Notes: a model not told the origin generated them from the sequence alone. 64,000 nt of DNA from Actinomadura syzygii (GCF_008085905.1 NZ_VSFF01000002.1:62001-126000); one strand, 5' to 3'; counted from the first letter of the stretch, positions 1-9,058 are shown. A program made the numbers and translations.

Positions 1-1
1 T

Positions 2-751
2 AGACAGCGTCGCCTGCGGGGAATGTCCGGGGCGGCCCTTGCGCGGCTCGTGGGACGTGATCGTTCAATCGTTTCACGCATCGAATCTGGGACGATCCCG
101 CTGCAGCTGGACCACGCGGAGATCATTGACCGCGAGTGGAGTCTGGAACGCCTGTTCACCAGGCTCGTAAAGTTCGCCAAAGAGCGCAAAGACGACGAAT
201 GGCGGCTAGGGGACCTGGCGGAACAGGAGGCGCGTGCAACGCGCGTCCGGCTGTGGGAGGTCGGGCTCGTCCCGGGGCTGCTCCAAACCCCCGACTACGC
301 GCGGGCGGTGTTCTCCGTGGGACTCGTCCGCGACCTGAGCGAGGCGGTGGAGACGCGGCTTGCTCGACAGACGGCGGTGTTCGACCGGGAACAGCCGCCG
401 GAGGTGTCCGTGATCCTGAATTGGGTTGCGCTAGAGCAACCCGTCGGTTCACCCGCGATCATGTACGCCCAACTCAAACACCTGTTGGAACTCGGCGACC
501 TTCCGCACGTCAACGTGCGAGTGCTCGAAAAGAGCACGGGAGTGCATGTCGGGTATGACGGCATGCTTGAGCTGCTGACAGTGGACTCCCGCGACATCGC
601 CTACGCGGATGCGCCCCACGGCGGTGGGCTCGTCACTGACCCCAAGGAGGTGGAGGCGTTTCAAGTAAGGTACGACCGTATCGGCCATATCGCCGCCCCC
701 GTCGGACCATCGCGAGCGGTGATCCAACGAGCTATGGAGACCTACCAATGA
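2..751 (+). CDS. Scr1-type HTH regulator with DUF5753 domain (5' end cut by window)
   Basis: The reading frame is open from base 2, so the start lies left of the window; the ATG at 23 is probably internal, because a helix-turn-helix (GAALARLVGRDRSIVSRIESG-like turn) is already under way there. After the XRE-type HTH the rest is the DUF5753 ligand/partner domain (LWEVGLVPGLLQTPDYAR at about residues 75-95 of the visible part, then a C-terminal EVEAFQVRYDRI helix). Such proteins are DNA-binding regulators that pair with a small DUF397 protein, and the pair acts like a toxin-antitoxin or developmental switch in actinomycetes (the WhiJ/Scr1 group). The DUF397 gene follows with a 4-base overlap. 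The family call is firm; the target is unknown. Confidence 0.9.
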   Translation, partial: RQRRLRGMSGAALARLVGRDRSIVSRIESGTIPLQLDHAEIIDREWSLERLFTRLVKFAKERKDDEWRLGDLAEQEARATRVRLWEVGLVPGLLQTPDYARAVFSVGLVRDLSEAVETRLARQTAVFDREQPPEVSVILNWVALEQPVGSPAIMYAQLKHLLELGDLPHVNVRVLEKSTGVHVGYDGMLELLTVDSRDIAYADAPHGGGLVTDPKEVEAFQVRYDRIGHIAAPVGPSRAVIQRAMETYQ

Positions 752-939
752 TCGAGTGGCGCAAGTCGAGCCGTAGCGCTACGTCGGACAACACCAGTTG
801 CGTAGAAGTTGCAGCGCTCGCACGCAACATCGGGGTGCGGGACAGCAAGGACCCCGCCGGGCCCGCGTTCGCCCTGTCGCCGGAGTCCTTCCGGGCCTTC
901 GTCCGCGATGTCAAGGTGGGCGACCTGGACATCCCGTAA
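748..939 (+). CDS. DUF397 domain protein
   Basis: A 63-residue protein that is almost entirely one DUF397 domain: it opens with the diagnostic WRKSSRS, followed by CVEVA, a VRDSKDPAGPA stretch and a closing FVRDVKVGDLD. Its ATG overlaps the last codons of the upstream Scr1-type regulator (ATGA at 748-751), so the two are translationally coupled. In this family the small protein is thought to bind and modulate its HTH partner. A strong hairpin follows at 963-992. There is no signal peptide or membrane segment. Family identity is clear; molecular action is known only by analogy. Confidence 0.92.
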   Translation: MIEWRKSSRSATSDNTSCVEVAALARNIGVRDSKDPAGPAFALSPESFRAFVRDVKVGDLDIP

Positions 940-962
940 GCCCGACCTCCCCCCCACACACC

Positions 963-992
963 GAGACCCTCGCCTAGGTAGGCGGGGGTCTC
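963..992 (+). terminator. Bidirectional hairpin terminator
   Basis: A 13-bp stem (963-975 with 980-992, one G-T pair) with a 4-base loop, GAGACCC on the left and GGGTCTC on the right. It lies between the convergent DUF397 and Uma2 genes and can serve both. There is only a short T-rich tail (tcttcgg). Confidence 0.75.
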
Positions 993-1032
993 TTCGGTCG
1001 TTCGGGCCGTGACGCTTCTTTGAACGCTACGC

Positions 1033-1449
1033 CTAGAAGAACTCGTCGGTGGGGAGGACGCTTTCGAGTGGCGTGGGAATGGGTAGGTCTTCGCCGAAGG
1101 CGACCGAGGCGCTGTGGGTGTACTCGTTGCCCCGCGGCTCGGAGAAGATCGTGGCCTTTCCCTCCAGCCGGTCGATCAACAGGTACAGCGGGATGTCGGC
1201 GGCGGCGTACCCCTGGCGCTTGGGCCCCCGGTCGCGTTCCGCCCCCTTGCGATCTCCCCGCCGGCCGGAAGTGACTTCCACGACCATGGTCTCGTGCTGC
1301 CCGTCGGGGGGCGGCGACACGATGATCTCTCCATCTATGAGTTCGGCCCGGAAGCCGGGCATCACTTCGAGCGCGGCGAACGCCTCGCGCAGGTCCTCAC
1401 GGACGAACGACGGCTCTTCAGGCACGGCCCCGTCCGGCATCGCCGTCAT
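1033..1449 (-). CDS. Uma2-family (DUF820) endonuclease-fold protein, internally shortened
   Basis: 138 residues, against roughly 180-200 for normal Uma2 proteins. The N-terminal part (FRAELIDGEIIVSPPP followed by H) and the C-terminal part (VVEVTS, then DRGPKRQGYAAADIPLYLLID) are typical. The middle, which normally runs from after the H through the PDLVV-type strand, is absent: GQHET joins directly to MVVEVTS. In the PD-(D/E)XK fold the missing stretch supplies the catalytic Asp, so nuclease activity is doubtful. The frame is intact, so this is either an in-frame deletion derivative or a non-catalytic member. It converges on the DUF397 gene. Upstream to 1551 I see only about 100 bases without features. 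Confidence 0.7.
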   Translation of the reverse strand: MTAMPDGAVPEEPSFVREDLREAFAALEVMPGFRAELIDGEIIVSPPPDGQHETMVVEVTSGRRGDRKGAERDRGPKRQGYAAADIPLYLLIDRLEGKATIFSEPRGNEYTHSASVAFGEDLPIPTPLESVLPTDEFF

Positions 1450-1551
1450 CGGAGTTCTCCCCGTGGGTTCGACGGTGGTGGCGTCGTCGTATTCCCCAAC
1501 CTAGCAGCGGCATCGCGGCGTGAGAGGCCGGAAAATGCCCCTCGACGGAGG

Positions 1552-2079
1552 CTAGGCGCGCAGGTGCCTGGGGACGAGGTCGAGCGCGGCGAGGATGCGG
1601 TCGACGGTCTCCTCTGGGGTGCCGGTCACCGGGAGGACGAGGACGTTCTCGTCCGGGGTCGGGCGTTCGAGGGCGGCGAACTGGCTGTCGAGCAGGGCGA
1701 CGTCGAAGAAGTGGCCCTCGCGGGCGCGCATCCGGGCGGCGATCGTGTCGCGGTCGCCGTCCAGCATGACGATCCGGACGCCGGGGCGGCCGTCCGCCAG
1801 CAGCTCCCGGTACCGGCGCTTGAGCGCCGAGCAGCTCACGACGCCGGGACGGCCGGTGGCGAGCCGGTCGTCGATCCAGGCGGCGATGGCGCGCAGCCAG
1901 GGGAGCCGGTCGGCGTCGGTGAGGGGGTGCCCGGAGCGCATCTTCTCGATGGCGGCCTCGGTGTGGAAGACGTCGGCCTCGGCGTAGTCCCAGCCCAGGC
2001 GCTCGGCGAGGACGGCGCCGACCGTGGTCTTCCCGCTCCCGGCGACTCCCGCCACGACGATGACTTTGGGGGGTGTCAT
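1552..2079 (-). CDS. gntK: Gluconokinase
   Basis: 175 residues, the normal length for bacterial gluconokinase of the GntK/shikimate-kinase-like P-loop family, which phosphorylates D-gluconate to 6-phosphogluconate with ATP. The Walker A loop GVAGSGKTT is at residues 11-19. The family motifs EADVFHTEAAIEKMRSGHPL, DDRLPWL-like (DADRLPWL) and VSCSALKRRYRELL follow, as does GHFFDVALLDSQFAALE near residue 125. It starts 6 bases after the stop of pncA on the same strand and is probably the last gene of a pncB-pncA-gntK transcript. Cytoplasmic. Confidence 0.93.
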   Translation of the reverse strand: MTPPKVIVVAGVAGSGKTTVGAVLAERLGWDYAEADVFHTEAAIEKMRSGHPLTDADRLPWLRAIAAWIDDRLATGRPGVVSCSALKRRYRELLADGRPGVRIVMLDGDRDTIAARMRAREGHFFDVALLDSQFAALERPTPDENVLVLPVTGTPEETVDRILAALDLVPRHLRA

Positions 2080-2085
2080 CGCGGG

Positions 2086-2667
2086 TCAGGTGGTCACTAC
2101 GGGGGCGCCGGAGAGGGTGACGCCCTCGTCCGCCAGTTCCTCCAGGGCGCGGTCGACGGTGGGCTTGGCGACCCCGGCGGTGAGGTCGAGCAGGACGGTG
2201 GTCCGCAGCCCCGCGCGGGCGGCGTCCACGGCGGTCGCGCGGACGCAGTGGTCGGTGGCGATGCCCGCGATGTCGACGGCGTCCACGCCGCGGGCGGCGA
2301 GCCAGTCGGCGAGCGGCTGCTCGTCGTCGGAGACGCCCTCGAACCCGCTGTAGGCGGCCGACTCGCGGCCCTTGCCGAACACGGCCTCGATGGGCGCGAG
2401 CGCGAGGTTCGGGTGGAAGTCGGCGCCCGGCGTCCCGATCACGCAGTGCGGCGGCCAGGTGTCGACGAAGTCGGGCGCGGCGGAGAAGTGGCCGCCCGGG
2501 TCGAGGTGGAAGTCGCGGGTCGCGACGATGTGCGCGTAGTCGGACCGGTGCGCGGCGACGTGCCCGGAGATCGCGGTGGCGACGTCCGCGCCGCCCGCGA
2601 CGGCGAGCGAGCCGCCCTCGCAGAAATCGTTCTGGACGTCAACGATGATCAGCGCCTTCTTGCCCAT
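2086..2667 (-). CDS. pncA: Nicotinamidase
   Basis: Hydrolyses nicotinamide to nicotinate and ammonia in NAD salvage. I place the start at the ATG at 2667 (MGKKALIIVDVQNDF), preceded by GGGGAG seven bases upstream, rather than at the longer open frame to 2700. From this start the isochorismatase-fold triad is D10, K99 and C141 (IATDHCVRATA), and the metal ligands are D52, H54 and H60. 193 residues, slightly longer than the M. tuberculosis enzyme. It follows pncB, whose product consumes the nicotinate, and precedes gntK by 6 bases. Confidence 0.95.
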   Translation of the reverse strand: MGKKALIIVDVQNDFCEGGSLAVAGGADVATAISGHVAAHRSDYAHIVATRDFHLDPGGHFSAAPDFVDTWPPHCVIGTPGADFHPNLALAPIEAVFGKGRESAAYSGFEGVSDDEQPLADWLAARGVDAVDIAGIATDHCVRATAVDAARAGLRTTVLLDLTAGVAKPTVDRALEELADEGVTLSGAPVVTT

Positions 2668-2789
2668 GACCGCTCCCCGGAAGATGAAAAGAGGGCTCAC
2701 TGGGGACCGTACCCCAGCGACGCGGAATCCCCCGTGAAGGGCGCGGCTCGGCGGCGCGCGTTCAGCGGTGCGCGTTCAGCGGCACCGGT

Positions 2790-4142
2790 TCAGTGGCGCG
2801 GGCCGCCGTCGACGAACTCGGTCGGGACGGCGGGCTCGCCCTTGGACAGCTGCGTCGCCGTCGGCGGCAGCTCCGCGACGGCGCGGGCGTGGCGCTCCCT
2901 GGCAGCGCCGAGCGGCTCGCGTCCGACGACCTCGCCGTCCCGGACGAGCGGCACCTGGAGGACGCGGTCGCGCGGTCCGGCCCCTACCTCGCCGGTGGCG
3001 ACCGTCTCGGCGTAGGCGGTGCCGTGCCCGTCCACCCGCCGGACGGCGGTCTTGCGCCCGCCCCGGCTCGGCTTGCCGGTCGACCGCTTCGCGACCGGGC
3101 GCATGGGAGCGTCGTCGTCGGGGCCGTCCGCGCGGGCGACGAGCTTGTACACGAGCGACGCGGTCGGCGCGCCCGAGCCGGTGACCAGGGACGTCCCGAC
3201 CCCGTACCCGTCGACGGGCGCGGCGGCGAGGGCGGCGATGCCGTACTCGTCCAGGTCGCCGGTCACGACGATGCGGGTGTCGCGGGCGCCGAGCGAGTCG
3301 AGCTGGTCGCGGACGCGCCGGGCCACCACGCCGAGGTCGCCGCTGTCGATCCGCACCGCTCCGAGCGACGGCCCCGCCAGCTCCACCGCCGTCCGGACGG
3401 CCCGCTCCACGTCGTAGGTGTCGACCAGCAGCGTCGTGCTCTCGCCGAGCGAGGCGAGCTGCGCCTCGAAGGCGTGCCGCTCGCTGTCGTGCAGGAGGGT
3501 GAACGCGTGCGCGCTCGTCCCGGCGGTCGGGACGCCGTACCGCCGTCCCGCCGCGAGGTTGGACGTGGTGGCGAACCCCGCGATGTGGGCGGCGCGGGCC
3601 GCGGCGACGGCGGCGCGCTCGTGCGTGCGCCGCGATCCCATCTCGATGATCGGACGCCCCTGCGCCGCCCGGACCATCCGCGACGCGGCCGACGCGATCG
3701 CGCAGTCGTGGTTGAGGATCGACAGGGCGAGCGTCTCCAGCAGGACGGCCTCGCCGAACGTCCCCTCCACCACCAGGATCGGCGAGTCCGGGAAATAGCA
3801 GTCGCCCTCGGCATAGCCCCAGACGTTCCCGGTGAAGCGATACTTCTCCAGCCAACGCGCGGTCTGTTCGTCGACGATGCCGTTCGCGGACAGGTACTCC
3901 AGCTCGTCCGGGTCGAACCGGAAGGCGTCGAGGGCGTCGAGGAGGCGTCCCGTCCCGGCGACGACGCCGTACCGGCGCCCGGCGGGCAGGCTGCGCGCGA
4001 ACACCTCGAAGACGGCGCGGCGGCCGGCCGTCCCGCTGCGCAGCGCCGCCTGGAGCATGGTCAGCTCGTACCTGTCCGTCAGCAGGGCGGTGCCGTCACC
4101 AAGGTCCACAAGTGGAACCCTAAGGCCCACTGTGGGCACCAT
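2790..4142 (-). CDS. pncB: Nicotinate phosphoribosyltransferase
   Basis: Converts nicotinate and PRPP to nicotinate mononucleotide in the Preiss-Handler pathway. The N-terminus LLTDRYELTMLQA, EGTFGEAVLLETLALSILNHD, IEMGSRRTHE, the GTSAHAF turn and the VRIDSGDLGVVARRVRDQLD phosphate-binding region are all diagnostic. The frame is open to 4502 but homology begins near VDLGDGTALLTDRYE, so I use the ATG at 4142, giving 450 residues; a GTG a few codons later is possible. It diverges from clpS over about 88 bases. The pncB-clpS arrangement matches M. tuberculosis Rv1330c-Rv1331. Confidence 0.93.
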   Translation of the reverse strand: MVPTVGLRVPLVDLGDGTALLTDRYELTMLQAALRSGTAGRRAVFEVFARSLPAGRRYGVVAGTGRLLDALDAFRFDPDELEYLSANGIVDEQTARWLEKYRFTGNVWGYAEGDCYFPDSPILVVEGTFGEAVLLETLALSILNHDCAIASAASRMVRAAQGRPIIEMGSRRTHERAAVAAARAAHIAGFATTSNLAAGRRYGVPTAGTSAHAFTLLHDSERHAFEAQLASLGESTTLLVDTYDVERAVRTAVELAGPSLGAVRIDSGDLGVVARRVRDQLDSLGARDTRIVVTGDLDEYGIAALAAAPVDGYGVGTSLVTGSGAPTASLVYKLVARADGPDDDAPMRPVAKRSTGKPSRGGRKTAVRRVDGHGTAYAETVATGEVGAGPRDRVLQVPLVRDGEVVGREPLGAARERHARAVAELPPTATQLSKGEPAVPTEFVDGGPRH

Positions 4143-4230
4143 GGTCGGGCAGGCCGTCACACCCGGGGGAGCGCGCATAGCATCGGGTGCGGTGGGCGGA
4201 CCGACCTGACGGAGAGAGGGGGCACGCGGA

Positions 4231-4578
4231 ATGAGCGCCATGAGCGCGCGCGCAACGGCCGTCGCGGGCACGGCGACCGCGATGGGCACGGCGCCGGCGC
4301 CCGTCGAACTGGAGCGGCCGGACGTCGAGGAGGACGTGAGCGCAGACCGTCCCTGGCTGGCCATCGTCTGGAACGACCCGATCAACCTGATGTCGTACGT
4401 CACATACGTGTTCCAGGCCGTGTTCGGGTACGCGAAGCCCAAGGCCGAGAAGCTGATGCTCGACGTCCACCACAAGGGCCGGGCGGTCGTCGCGAACGGC
4501 ACCCGCGAGGAGATGGAGCGCGATGTCGAGATCCTGCACTCCTACGGCCTGTGGGCGACAGTGAGGCGGGACGACTAG
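4231..4578 (+). CDS. clpS: ATP-dependent Clp protease adaptor ClpS
   Basis: 115 residues: a variable Ala-rich N-terminal tail (about 38 residues), then the ClpS core, with [20 protein letters not shown], a [23 protein letters not shown] helix and a final GLWATVRRD strand. It docks on the N domain of ClpA/ClpC and delivers N-end-rule substrates to ClpP. The WNDP...M pocket that binds N-degrons is present. RBS-like GGAGAGAGGGGG lies upstream. The DUF2017 gene follows after 2 bases, as in M. tuberculosis Rv1331-Rv1332. Confidence 0.95.
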   Translation: MSAMSARATAVAGTATAMGTAPAPVELERPDVEEDVSADRPWLAIVWNDPINLMSYVTYVFQAVFGYAKPKAEKLMLDVHHKGRAVVANGTREEMERDVEILHSYGLWATVRRDD

Positions 4579-4580
4579 CC

Positions 4581-5105
4581 GTGAGCAACGTGAAGCGGAC
4601 CAGGCAGGGCATCAGGGTCCGGCTGGAGACCGAGGAGGTCGCGCTCCTGCGCGCCCTCATGGAGCAGATCCTCGCGCTGCTCGGCGACGCCCCCGGCGCG
4701 GACGACGAGCTGGCCTCCATGGGCATCTCCCAGAACGCCACCAAGCCGGACGACCCCGTCCTCGCGCGGCTGTTCCCGGACGCCTACCGCGACGACGGCA
4801 AGGCCGCCGAGGAGTTCCGCCGCTACACCGAGATGGGGCTGCGGGACGGCAAGCGCGAAGCGGCCGGGACGGTGCTCGCCTCCCTGGAGGGGACGGGCGA
4901 CGTCGTCCTGGACGAGGAGCGCGCCCAGGCGTGGCTGCGGGCGCTGAACGACGTCCGGCTGGCGCTCGGCACCCGGCTCGACATCACCGACGAGTGGTAC
5001 GAGGAGGCCGAGCGGATGACCGCGGACGACCCGCGCGCCCCCATGTTCGCCGCCTACGACTGGCTGACGCTGCTCCAGGAGCAGCTGGTCCGCGCCCTCT
5101 GGTGA
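4581..5105 (+). CDS. DUF2017 domain protein
   Basis: 174 residues starting at the GTG at 4581, two bases after the clpS stop. It contains the DUF2017 hallmarks: VRLETEEVALLRALMEQILALL, DPVLARLFPDAYRDD, then LDEERAQAWLRALNDVRLALGTRLDI and a C-terminal YDWLTLLQEQLV helix. It is an all-helical, cytoplasmic protein always found next to clpS in actinobacteria (Rv1332 in M. tuberculosis). Its function is unknown; genetic linkage suggests a role in Clp-dependent proteolysis, which is inference. Confidence 0.88.
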   Translation: MSNVKRTRQGIRVRLETEEVALLRALMEQILALLGDAPGADDELASMGISQNATKPDDPVLARLFPDAYRDDGKAAEEFRRYTEMGLRDGKREAAGTVLASLEGTGDVVLDEERAQAWLRALNDVRLALGTRLDITDEWYEEAERMTADDPRAPMFAAYDWLTLLQEQLVRALW

Positions 5106-5162
5106 GCCCCCGCGAGTCCCGTGGCGAGCCGCCCGGAGTCGGCCCGCGAGCGGCCCGCCGGG

Positions 5163-5168
5163 TAGCCT
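5163..5168 (+). promoter_or_regulatory. -10 element of a leaderless promoter for mec
   Basis: TAGCCT lies exactly 7 bases before the ATG at 5176. This spacing puts the transcription start at or next to the start codon, and there is no Shine-Dalgarno sequence, so the mRNA is predicted to be leaderless. Confidence 0.55.
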
Positions 5169-5175
5169 TCGGGGC

Positions 5176-5604
5176 ATGCTGACGATCGAACGTGCCCTCG
5201 TCGACAAGATCATCGCGCACGCCCGCGCGGACCACCCGGACGAGGCATGCGGAATCGTGGCCGGCCCCCAGGGCTCGGACCGCCCGACCCGGTTCATCCA
5301 GATGACCAACGCCGAGCGCTCGCCCACCTACCACCGGTTCGACGACCAGGAGTGGTACTGGGTCGACCGGGAGATGGACGACAACGACGAGGAGCCGATC
5401 GTCCATTACCACTCCCACACCTCGACCGAGGCGTACCCCTCCCGGACGGACATCGACTACCTCCGGTCGTCGCTGGCGGACCCGCGCATCCACCGGGTGC
5501 TCGTCTCCACCCGCGCCCCGGACGAGGTCGAGTTCCGCTCCTACCTCCTCGTCGACGGCGAGGTCGTCGAGGAGGAGGTCGAGATCGTCGAGTCGTACGG
5601 CTGA
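5176..5604 (+). CDS. mec: M67 (JAMM) metallopeptidase, CysO-cysteine hydrolase
   Basis: 142 residues with a full JAMM zinc site: E23, H79-S80-H81, then S89 and D92 (H-S-H-x7-S-x2-D). In M. tuberculosis the orthologue Mec (Rv1334) releases cysteine from the CysO-cysteine thiocarboxylate adduct made by CysM. The neighbours here are cysO and cysM in the same order, which supports the same function. The C-terminus is acidic (VEEEVEIVES). It is transcribed from a likely leaderless promoter. The UPF0172/ubiquitin-like protease alternative is less likely given the context. Confidence 0.93.
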   Translation: MLTIERALVDKIIAHARADHPDEACGIVAGPQGSDRPTRFIQMTNAERSPTYHRFDDQEWYWVDREMDDNDEEPIVHYHSHTSTEAYPSRTDIDYLRSSLADPRIHRVLVSTRAPDEVEFRSYLLVDGEVVEEEVEIVESYG

Positions 5605-5634
5605 CGGCGGCGGGGACGGCCGGGCCGCGCCCGG

Positions 5635-5640
5635 TAAACT
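5635..5640 (+). promoter_or_regulatory. -10 element of a leaderless promoter for the cys upstream ORF
   Basis: TAAACT followed by 7 bases and then the ATG at 5648. The -10 match is good (TANNNT). No clear -35 is visible at 16-18 bases. Predicts a transcript starting on the ATG of the small ORF. Confidence 0.55.
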
Positions 5641-5647
5641 GGGCGGC

Positions 5648-5770
5648 ATGGGGACGACCGGGCGGCTGACGTGCGGCGTGCGGCGCCGCGCCGGGTCCGC
5701 GCCCGTGCCACCCGTGCAGAGCTTCCTGTTCGGGCACTCGCGCGCCGAGGTCGTCTACGACTGTCGCTGA
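5648..5770 (+). CDS. Small leaderless upstream ORF with C-terminal Cys, likely attenuation leader
   Basis: A 40-codon ORF (MGTTGRLTCG... ending VVYDCR) that fills the mec-cysO gap. It has no Shine-Dalgarno but sits 7 bases behind a TAAACT -10 box, so it should be translated from a leaderless mRNA. Cys codons are at positions 9 and 39, the latter one codon before the terminal Arg. In mycobacteria, leaderless cysteine-containing upstream ORFs control translation or attenuation of sulfur-assimilation genes; position and Cys content suggest the same for cysO-cysM here. A GC-rich hairpin at 5872-5900 lies between this ORF and the cysO ribosome-binding site. The ORF is seen; the function is inferred. 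Confidence 0.5.
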   Translation: MGTTGRLTCGVRRRAGSAPVPPVQSFLFGHSRAEVVYDCR

Positions 5771-7174
<1,404 letters not shown>

Positions 7175-7200
7175 CCGGTCCGGCTGTCGCACCCGCCGGG

Positions 7201-7231
7201 TAGAGTGCGTTCTCGAACGTAGTTCTAGAAC
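7201..7231 (+). promoter_or_regulatory. Putative promoter with two operator-like repeats before the thioesterase gene
   Basis: A -10-like TAGAGT at 7201-7206 is followed by two similar 10-mers: GTTCTCGAAC (7209-7218) and the perfect palindrome GTTCTAGAAC (7222-7231), offset by 13 bases. The repeats cover the predicted transcription start. They resemble the AGAAC/GTTCT half-sites of KstR/TetR-type lipid regulators, but the spacing does not match the KstR consensus. The regulator is unknown. Confidence 0.4.
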
Positions 7232-7251
7232 TGTTCCGGGGGTGCGCGGAG

Positions 7252-8040
7252 ATGACCGGGTTCGGCGACGCCACGGCCGTCGAGCGGGTCGAGGACGGCC
7301 GGTACAAGGCCGACCTCGACGGCGGCTTCGCCATCGGCGAGGCGCTCAACGGCGGGTACCTGATGGCCGTCCTCGCCCGCGCCGCCATGGACGCGTCCCC
7401 GCACGCGCACCCCGTCTCGACCGCCGCGAACTTCCACCGCGTCGCGAAGGCGGGCCCCGCACAGGTGTTCGTCGAGCCGCGCAAGGAGGGCAGGACGGCC
7501 GCGTCCGCGCTGGTCACGCTCGTCCAGGACGACCGTCCCACGGTGGACGCGCTGATCGTCACCGGCACGCTCGACAGCGCCGCCGAGCCCGGCTACGCGG
7601 GCGACCGGCCGACCGGCCTGCCGCCCCTGGACGACTGCACCGAGTTCCTCCCGCCGAGCGGCTCGCGCGGCTTCGCCGACCAGGTCGACATGCGGTTCGA
7701 CCGGACGACGATGGGCTGGCTGGACGGGCGGCCGAGCGGCCGTCCCGAAGTCCGCGCCTGGTTCCGGCTCCGCGACGGCCACGAACCGGACGCCTGCTCC
7801 CTCGCCCTCGCCGTGGACGCCCTGCCGCCCGTCGCGCTGAACCTCGGCGCCCAGGGCTGGGCCCCGACCGTCGAGCTGACCTGGCACATGCGGGCCGTCC
7901 CCGCGCCCGGCTGGCTCGCCCTGCACGGCACCGGGCGGCTCCTCGCCGACGGCTGGTTCGACGAGGAGGTCGAGGTCTGGGACTCGGCCGGACGCCTCGT
8001 CGCGCAGAGCAGGCAGCTCGCCCGCGTCCCGCGCGCCTGA
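7252..8040 (+). CDS. Acyl-CoA thioesterase family protein (double hot-dog)
   Basis: 262 residues with two hot-dog repeats. The first has GEALNGGYLMAVLARAAMD, with an active-site-like glycine turn and helix, and VSTAANFHRVAKAGPAQV; the second has a GWAPTVELTWHMRAVPAPGWLALHG strand pattern and ends EVWDSAGRLVAQSRQLA. This is the TesB-like/thioesterase-superfamily protein common in actinomycetes and predicted to hydrolyse acyl-CoA. It occupies the place where M. tuberculosis has a rhomboid gene and murI between cysM and the Rv1339 homologue. Substrate unknown. The operator-like site upstream suggests regulation by an acyl-CoA-type regulator (inference). Confidence 0.82.
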   Translation: MTGFGDATAVERVEDGRYKADLDGGFAIGEALNGGYLMAVLARAAMDASPHAHPVSTAANFHRVAKAGPAQVFVEPRKEGRTAASALVTLVQDDRPTVDALIVTGTLDSAAEPGYAGDRPTGLPPLDDCTEFLPPSGSRGFADQVDMRFDRTTMGWLDGRPSGRPEVRAWFRLRDGHEPDACSLALAVDALPPVALNLGAQGWAPTVELTWHMRAVPAPGWLALHGTGRLLADGWFDEEVEVWDSAGRLVAQSRQLARVPRA

Positions 8041-8141
8041 CTCGTCCCGATCCGGAGCGTTCCTCCGTTGAGACCGGGCGCCGTATGCGCGTGACGGTGT
8101 GATGTCGAACGCATGACGCGCCCGTGCACGGCCGTGTCGCC

Positions 8142-8147
8142 TAGCCT
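8142..8147 (+). promoter_or_regulatory. -10 element, possible leaderless promoter
   Basis: TAGCCT followed by 8 bases and an ATG at 8156, the same arrangement as before mec. It probably drives the MBL hydrolase gene, with the 38-codon ORF as the first reading frame on the message. Confidence 0.4.
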
Positions 8148-8155
8148 TGGGCACC

Positions 8156-8272
8156 ATGCCGCACGCATCCCGATCGCATTACCCGCCGCTGACCGGCGTC
8201 GCCTCGAATGTCGCGGGAGAGCGGGTCACACTGGTGTCAAGCGCCGCCCTGAACAAGGCTCTGAACGCCTGA
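8156..8272 (+). CDS. Small ORF (38 aa) upstream of the MBL hydrolase
   Basis: Reads [20 protein letters not shown] and on to LNKALNA, ending 29 bases before the next start. It has no Shine-Dalgarno but begins 8 bases after a TAGCCT box, so it could be translated from a leaderless message. I do not recognise it. It may be an upstream regulatory ORF or a chance frame inside a 5' leader. The rest of the gap 8041-8301 shows nothing else. Confidence 0.3.
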   Translation: MPHASRSHYPPLTGVASNVAGERVTLVSSAALNKALNA

Positions 8273-8301
8273 TTCCTCGGGGACACAAAGGAGGAGTGAG
8301 C

Positions 8302-9051
8302 GTGCGGGTCACCGTGATCGGCTGTTCCGGCAGTTTTCCGGGGCCGGACAGCCCCGCGTCGAGTTACCTGATCGAGGCCGAAGGCTACGCGCTCGTCCTC
8401 GATCTCGGCAACGGCGCGCTCGGTTCCCTGCAGCGCTTCCGCTCGCTCTACGAGATCGACGCCGTGTGCATCTCCCACCTGCACGCCGATCACTGCCTCG
8501 ACCTGTGCGGATACTGGGTGGCTCGTACCTACCGGCCGAACGGCCCGGCGCCGCGCATCCCCGTCCACGGCCCCGAGGACACCGCCCGGCGGATGGCGCA
8601 GGCGTACGACCTCGACCCGGAGCCCGGCATGTCCGGGGCCTTCGACTTCCGGACGCTGCGCCGCGGCCCCTACGAGATCGGCCCGTTCCGCGTGACGACC
8701 GCGCTGATGCCGCACCCCGTCGAGGCGTACGCGTTCCGCATCGAGTACGGCGGCCGGACGCTCGCCTACTCCGGCGACACGGGCGCGTCCGAGACGCTGA
8801 TCGAGCTTGCCCGCGACGCCGACCTGTTCCTCTGCGAGGCGTCGTTCCTGGAAGGCCCCGGCCTCCCGCCCGGCCTGCACCTGACCGGCCGCGAGGCCGG
8901 CGAGCACGCCGCCCGCGCCGGCGCGGGACGCCTCGTCCTCACGCATCTCGTGCCGTGGAACGATGCCGACGTGTCGCTCAAGGAGGCCAGGGACAGCGGC
9001 TACGAGGGGCCCATCGACCTCGCCGAGGTGGGGGCCCGGTACACCCTGTGA
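8302..9051 (+). CDS. MBL-fold hydrolase, Rv1339-type cyclic-nucleotide phosphodiesterase family
   Basis: 249 residues of metallo-beta-lactamase fold. The metal-binding motif is [14 protein letters not shown], and the second Asp/His ligands lie in [10 protein letters not shown] and LTHLVPW. The orthologue in the same gene order in M. tuberculosis (Rv1339) is an atypical class II cAMP phosphodiesterase, and RNase Z-like relatives also exist, so cAMP hydrolysis is a transfer by synteny. The frame is open to 8113, but AAGGAGG at 8288-8294 fits only the GTG at 8302 (7-base spacing), and homologues start [11 protein letters not shown]. Confidence 0.85.
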   Translation: MRVTVIGCSGSFPGPDSPASSYLIEAEGYALVLDLGNGALGSLQRFRSLYEIDAVCISHLHADHCLDLCGYWVARTYRPNGPAPRIPVHGPEDTARRMAQAYDLDPEPGMSGAFDFRTLRRGPYEIGPFRVTTALMPHPVEAYAFRIEYGGRTLAYSGDTGASETLIELARDADLFLCEASFLEGPGLPPGLHLTGREAGEHAARAGAGRLVLTHLVPWNDADVSLKEARDSGYEGPIDLAEVGARYTL

Positions 9052-9058
9052 ACCCCGC

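Noticed and set aside
1114..3015. Very long plus-strand open frame (over 600 codons)
   Set aside because: It is the antisense shadow of the Uma2, gntK and pncA genes; its translation is Gly/Asp/Val/Arg-rich with no domain, and high GC content leaves such frames open.
2793..4563. Plus-strand open frame antisense to pncB that later joins the DUF2017 frame
   Set aside because: Only the DUF2017 portion from the GTG at 4581 has family sequence; the earlier part is the shadow of pncB.
7209..7231. KstR binding site
   Set aside because: The AGAAC/GTTCT half-sites are present but the spacing differs by one base from the TAGAAC-NN-GTTCTA consensus, and no steroid genes are adjacent.
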